This document shows, piece by piece, positions 46,720 to 50,219 of a DNA stretch of 50,219 nucleotides. The translations under genes and the position numbers were made by a program. Source of the DNA: Phycisphaerae bacterium. GTDB taxonomy: Bacteria; Planctomycetota; Phycisphaerae; UBA1845. The stretch's first letter is position 1; each line of letters opens with the position of its first letter. The stretch covers positions 1 through 50,219 of the forward strand of contig JANQHN010000102.1 in NCBI GenBank assembly GCA_028282665.1, given 5' to 3'. The notes beneath the pieces are model-generated. The model was given only the letters and a program-made list of their open reading frames with translations, did no database searches and was not told the DNA's origin.

Positions 46720-47463
46720 TCAACTTAATAAACTCATCGCAATCCGACCCGAAAGCACCAACATAATAATACCAACAATTATCGAGAAAGACCGTTCGCT
46801 GATGCGATCGTGCTGGCGATATCCAATGAAGAGCCCTATGACGACGGCCGGGGATGCCCATAGTGAAATCACCAACACTTGATTCGTCCACACACCCACC
46901 GTCCCATACGTTACCAGTCTAAACACACCGCCGATCAAGAAAAGCGCGACCAACAATCTGCGAAAATCGCCCTTGCCCGCTTTCGGTCGCAGTGCCATCA
47001 CAATGAACGGACCACTGATTCCCACAAGCCCGCTTGACAACCCACCAAGCAAACATCCACCAACGACAAGCTTCGAACCGCGCGCGACGATGTCGGTTGG
47101 TGCGGGTTCGTGAAAGAAGATCATCACCACGCCGAAAATCGCGACCACACAAGCCATGAGGATTAGCACGATTCGTTGCGGTACATACCCCGCAAGCACA
47201 GCACCGACAACCGTCCCTAACACAAGTGCGATCGCCATAGGCCCGACGATTTTCAGATCCACCCAGCGATATTTGAGCGTCACAATCATCAGACAGCCGA
47301 CCAGGAAATCCAAAAACGCCGAAGTCGATAACGCAATGTGCGGATCGAACAACACCGCAAGCCAAGGTACCATCACCAGCGCAGGACCAAACCCCGCGAC
47401 TCCTTTTACGAAATAGGCAATCACGCAGCACAGCGACAGCAACAGGATCGTTTCGGCGGTCAT
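46720..47463 (-). CDS. TauE/SafE-type membrane permease
   Basis: 247 residues with about eight membrane segments and the two-fold internal symmetry of the sulfite exporter TauE/SafE family: the first half has FVKGVAGFGPALVMVPWLAV and the second GGLSSGLVGISGPFIVMAL. The family exports sulfite, sulfoacetate or related organic anions; the substrate here is unknown. ATG 47463 overlaps the end of a decayed gene (ATGA) without its own clear ribosome site. Confidence 0.88.
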   Translation of the reverse strand: MTAETILLLSLCCVIAYFVKGVAGFGPALVMVPWLAVLFDPHIALSTSAFLDFLVGCLMIVTLKYRWVDLKIVGPMAIALVLGTVVGAVLAGYVPQRIVLILMACVVAIFGVVMIFFHEPAPTDIVARGSKLVVGGCLLGGLSSGLVGISGPFIVMALRPKAGKGDFRRLLVALFLIGGVFRLVTYGTVGVWTNQVLVISLWASPAVVIGLFIGYRQHDRISERSFSIIVGIIMLVLSGRIAMSLLS

Positions 47464-47881
47464 TTCGTGAAAGGTACACGCTCGCCCCGGCGATCCGCAA
47501 TGCGCCTTTTCAACTCAAGTAAGAATTTCACACCTCTTAACAGATTGATTCGATCGCCGGCCCGCAGATAGAAAAGCGAACCGTTGAAGTGCCTCCAAAC
47601 GCCATGTGCAATAATCGCAGCCAGGAAGACCGACATGCCGAAACCCGCAAAAGACAACGCGCCTATAACCCCCAGACAACCATTCTAAAATCAAAGGCGA
47701 ACCGCAATAGCACACAAAGCGCTATGAAGTCCATGACGGTCCGCTTGGTGATGCACGACAATCGACCCTTGAAGCGTGGGCCGACAGGGAACACCGTCTT
47801 GCCAGCGGTAGGGTTGAACACATACTTCGGGCAGGCGTGATCGACCGGGAGTTCTACCGTAAATAAATGCGGTTTGGACAC
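47460..47881 (-). pseudogene. Decayed third copy of zinc-ribbon membrane protein
   Basis: Two minus-strand pieces in different frames line up with the two intact paralogs upstream. Piece one (47663-47881) has ELPVDHACPKYVFNPTAGKTVFP, matching LPTDYACPECGF ... MVFP but lacking three of four ribbon Cys. Piece two (47460-47657 or slightly longer) has a hydrophobic stretch and ends GVKFLLELKRRIADRRGE, matching QVEFTREVKRRLAERK. The total is about 140 bp shorter than an intact copy, so an internal deletion plus a frameshift fits. Alternatively the second piece is a functional 65-aa peptide coupled to the permease start. Confidence 0.5.
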
Positions 47882-47904
47882 TCGGCTATCTGCACGACCG
47901 CGAT

Positions 47905-48468
47905 TCAGCTGCTAATCGTCGTTTTCCGCTCCGCCAAACGGCGCTTCACTTCGCGCGTAAACTCGACCTGCTGCTTGGAGTAGTCCCAAGTGTCCAGCTT
48001 TAGGAATGCGAGTTTATCCCCGTTGGATGCAGTCAAAACCAATACGTTCAGATCGTGCTTAGCTTGCGCGATTTTCTCCCAGGGAATTCGCTTGAGGAAG
48101 CGTGTACCACACATCAGTTGGATGCCCTCATCGGTCAATGTCGCGAAAGATCTGAAGTACAGCCCTTGCCGCAATCGGTACGTTACCAGACCAATAACAA
48201 ACAGGCTGCCCGCGACGTTCATCAATGCGCCAGTATGCCCCCGCAGCACCCCGGCGAACACAACGAACGCCAGATACAAAGCAACGATCACAAGCACAGT
48301 CACATTCAACCAGAATCGCACGGTGTATCGTCCATCCTGCTTGTACGAGGCGGAGAGCGGAAAAACCATCATCTCCGACGTGTAGTAAAAGCCGCACTCC
48401 GGGCAAGCGTAATCCGTTGGCAGCCCCTTGCAGGGATAGTCGCAAGCTGGGCAAACGGACAATGCCAA
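47905..48468 (-). CDS. Zinc-ribbon two-TM protein, paralog A, 187 aa
   Basis: An N-terminal zinc ribbon CPACDYPCKGL ... CPECGFYY (Cys pairs), then MVFPL, two membrane segments (about 50-72 and 84-104) and a soluble C-terminal domain (TDEGIQLMCGTRFLKRIPWE, VEFTREVKRRLAERK) that may be a bacterial PH-like fold. The start is TTG 48468, with GGAG 7 bp upstream. It is a close tandem paralog of the next gene (shared CPECGF, MMVFPL, LLTDEGI-like and REVKRRLAER segments). Function is unknown. Confidence 0.75.
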   Translation of the reverse strand: MALSVCPACDYPCKGLPTDYACPECGFYYTSEMMVFPLSASYKQDGRYTVRFWLNVTVLVIVALYLAFVVFAGVLRGHTGALMNVAGSLFVIGLVTYRLRQGLYFRSFATLTDEGIQLMCGTRFLKRIPWEKIAQAKHDLNVLVLTASNGDKLAFLKLDTWDYSKQQVEFTREVKRRLAERKTTISS

Positions 48469-48525
48469 AAACGCACTCCCGACATACGGTAAAATAACCA
48501 GCCCTTCAAGGAACTCCAGGCGTAC

Positions 48526-49101
48526 TCAGCGGTGCCGGCAACTCGACTTTATCCCTCTGTCCCTTTCCGCCAACCGCCGCTTGACTTCGCGCATGAACCC
48601 GACTTGCTCCTTGCAATAATTCCACGTATCTATCGGCAGAATGGCGAGTCGTCGGCCTTTACGCGACTTCACCACGAATTGCCCCAGAAACTGCCGAGTC
48701 TGCCCGATCGTTTCCCAAAGGATTTTCTTCCGGCAACGCTGCCCACGCATAAGCATGATTCCCTCGTCCGTAAGCAACGCGTACGGCTTGACATACGTAT
48801 ACAACCATAATTTGTACATCACCACACCAAGTGGTATTAACGGTAAGAACAAGATAGCAATTGTCCCTACGCTTCCCTGGGTAATCCATGTGATGGCCGG
48901 AGGTATGCAAAAAGCCACCGTCATCACAACGGCAACCAAAACCAACCAGAATCGTCTGGTAGGTTCGCCTCTCCGCTCATGCAGTTGGGCAAGTGGAAAA
49001 ACCATCATCTCCGCACTGTAAGCGAACCCGCACTCCGGACAAAAATGATTTTCCGGTAGTCCTTCGAAAGAATAGTCACAGACGGGGCATTGCGTTAGCA
49101 T
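48526..49101 (-). CDS. Zinc-ribbon two-TM protein, paralog B, 191 aa
   Basis: Same layout as paralog A: CPVCDYSFEGLPENHFCPECGF ribbon is split by a short loop, then MMVFPL, two membrane segments (about 51-72 and 78-98), and a C-terminal domain with ALLTDEGIMLMRGQRCRKKI and GFMREVKRRLAERDR. The gene is separated from paralog A by 57 bp on the same strand, so the pair is probably cotranscribed. The family is unnamed as far as I can tell; both copies are complete. Confidence 0.75.
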   Translation of the reverse strand: MLTQCPVCDYSFEGLPENHFCPECGFAYSAEMMVFPLAQLHERRGEPTRRFWLVLVAVVMTVAFCIPPAITWITQGSVGTIAILFLPLIPLGVVMYKLWLYTYVKPYALLTDEGIMLMRGQRCRKKILWETIGQTRQFLGQFVVKSRKGRRLAILPIDTWNYCKEQVGFMREVKRRLAERDRGIKSSCRHR

Positions 49102-49627
49102 GATAGCACAGTTGGCGAATGGCTGCGGGCGCCTTCAAAACCCTCACACCCTTGAAGCGATTTTCTCTAAAACTGCAATTTGTTCACAAAACCGATGCGG
49201 GACTTCTTCATCTTTCGCCTGCGGTCGAAGTGGTTGCCGAGAACGGTTAGCACCTCCTGATCCGCGTCATCTACCGGAATCAGTTTTGTCCAATTCTTTT
49301 GCATCGATGCACTTGTCTTGGTTGAATGTCACGCGATGGCTCCCAGAACCAAAAATCCTGAAAGTAGGCCGGTGTAACAACATGAAACACTTTCCCCAGC
49401 CAAGGGCTTCGACGGCAATTCAACCAACATGCCCTAAATACCGAACAGAAAAAACCATCGATCGAATTCGGCTTTGTGTGCCCGGCACACCTTATCGACA
49501 CGGACAGGTGGTCAGACTTGCACCAATCGTTGTGAACATCGCGTCTTTCACTTCATGACTCAACCGATAGGATACTGCTGAAGTTGGGAAACCCCAAAGT
49601 GCATCACCCGCAACGGGAACGGATATC
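49102..49627. other. Intergenic region with only a doubtful short ORF
   Basis: No strong gene. A minus-strand frame of 45 codons (49167-49304; MQKNWTKLIPVDDADQEVL ... RRRKMKKSRIGF) has a coding-like charge pattern but no recognised family and may be a gene remnant. The rest is unremarkable AT-richer spacer leading to the truncated yjbQ. Confidence 0.4.
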
Positions 49628-49768
49628 ATGAAATCATACCGTAAAGAATTGTGGTTCGAGACGGAAACGCGACGAGCGTTCATTAACATTACGCGCGACG
49701 TGCAGCAGGCCATTGCAAAAAGCGGTGTGCAAGAAGGACTTTGTTTGGTAAATACAACGCGGATTTAG
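49628..49768 (+). pseudogene. yjbQ: Truncated YjbQ-family (UPF0047) gene
   Basis: The first 42 codons match the N-terminus of YjbQ-type proteins closely ([34 protein letters not shown]). Intact members have about 130-140 residues, with the His/Asp active site after this point. Here the frame leaves homology after Asn42 (49751-49753) and stops at TAG 49766-49768, so the catalytic part is missing. The break coincides with the start of GC-rich DNA encoding a serine recombinase on the other strand, which suggests interruption by insertion rather than slow decay. Confidence 0.75.
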
Positions 49769-50219
49769 TTAACCCATCTTGCAGCAACGGCTCGCCGCCA
49801 TCGTAGTGCCCCGCGAGGTACTCCTTTTCCGCGTCAACCAGCGGGGCCTGGTACTCCTCGCTGATGAGGTGGCCGCGTATGTAGTAGTCGAACCTCTTCT
49901 GGCGTTTATCCTCCTCGCCCGCGACCCAGCCGATATAAACGCCCATGCGTCGCTCGGTCGGCACTGGCTTCTCCCCGCGTGCTTTGGCTTCCTCCGCCTC
50001 CTGCTGCGTCACCATCGGCATCGTTCCGCCAAACACCATCTCGACCAACTTCCGCTTCTCGTCGTACGTCATGCTCTCGTAACCCGCGTGCCCGGCCACC
50101 ACGGCGGCCATCGCCTCGGCCCGGCGGCGGGTGGTGTCGGAGTCCGGGGCATCACGCAAGGCGGCATCCAGCCGGTCCCGCTCGTTGGTTAGGTGCTCAA
50201 CCTTCCGCTTGGATTTAGC
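49689..50219 (-). CDS. Serine recombinase, C-terminal part, running off window edge
   Basis: The minus-strand frame is open from the right edge. It shows the C-terminal coiled-coil and tail of large serine recombinases: [61 protein letters not shown] and [11 protein letters not shown]. The catalytic Ser domain and zinc ribbon would lie to the right, outside the window. The frame continues through the yjbQ break into antisense yjbQ DNA and stops at 49689, so its last about 20 codons are probably not native. Base composition is clearly more GC-rich than the neighbours. Confidence 0.7.
   Translation of the reverse strand, partial: AKSKRKVEHLTNERDRLDAALRDAPDSDTTRRRAEAMAAVVAGHAGYESMTYDEKRKLVEMVFGGTMPMVTQQEAEEAKARGEKPVPTERRMGVYIGWVAGEEDKRQKRFDYYIRGHLISEEYQAPLVDAEKEYLAGHYDGGEPLLQDGLTKSALYLPNKVLLAHRFLQWPAARRA
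49754..50219. mobile_element. Left edge of an integrated element carrying a serine recombinase
   Basis: From about 49754 homology to yjbQ ends and GC-rich recombinase DNA begins. A recombinase gene reading toward the junction, next to a cleanly cut target gene, is the usual arrangement for a serine-integrase element. GGATTTAG occurs near the junction (49761-49768) and again at the window end (50211-50218), but the second copy lies inside the recombinase frame, so it is not counted as an element end. Confidence 0.5.

Overview
The window looks like chromosome of a Planctomycetota bacterium, probably near Phycisphaerae. The pointers are lineage habits rather than one marker gene: a giant secreted protein ending in a dockerin-like pair of Ca-binding repeats, very short secreted Cys-containing peptides, membrane proteins with a CxxC zinc ribbon of the CGYDL...CxECG kind, a TMTC-like membrane protein with TPRs, and an ECF-sigma triad. 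KdsB and an outer-membrane barrel fragment imply a diderm envelope. Many starts have good Shine-Dalgarno sequences (AAGGAGG-like); GTG and TTG starts are common. I see no tRNA, rRNA or CRISPR.

Layout. 1-4.7 kb (minus): outer-membrane barrel-like protein running off the left edge, an orphan adenine methylase overlapping pyrG, then kdsB; PyrG makes the CTP that KdsB uses. 4.9-8.8 kb (plus): Na/dicarboxylate symporter, a small unknown ORF, purE and mtnA. 9.0-11.5 kb: three tiny secreted peptides with a clear terminator and a secreted HEAT-like protein. 11.5-17.1 kb: housekeeping genes (tatC with an enlarged periplasmic loop, pyrD, coaD), a methyltransferase and a GT-C glycosyltransferase. 17.3-24.6 kb: one 2442-residue secreted protein with four sulfatase-modifying-factor (FGE-like) domains separated by BACON/Ig-like repeats. 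24.9-34.3 kb: rpmB, an ECF sigma/membrane partner/periplasmic coiled-coil unit, a YwaF-like protein coupled to typA, and a seven-PAS histidine kinase with a single-domain response regulator. 34.8-38.5 kb: a MarR regulator and a Tyr/Arg/His-rich secreted protein whose upstream regions share a 35-bp bipartite element, then a TMTC-like protein.

The most unusual region is 38.7-45.1 kb (minus): a compact operon of ATP-dependent 5-oxoprolinase, a fusion of a D-glutamate-cyclase-type domain (DUF4392) to a MurD-like module, and a DUF1445 protein. DUF1445 and DUF4392 are the two halves of vertebrate D-glutamate cyclase (DGLUCY). The MurD-like part has lost its C-terminal (D-Glu-binding) domain and at least two Mg/ATP-site residues, so it looks more like a precursor-binding or regulatory domain than a ligase. 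The operon therefore ties D-glutamate/5-oxoproline turnover to a relic of the peptidoglycan enzyme that consumes D-glutamate. This is the best candidate for an undescribed system.

45.2-50.2 kb: zinc-ribbon membrane proteins, including two tandem paralogs and a decayed third copy, and a TauE-like exporter. At the right edge a yjbQ gene is cut after 42 codons and abuts GC-rich DNA encoding the C-terminal part of a serine recombinase, which looks like the edge of an integrated mobile element.
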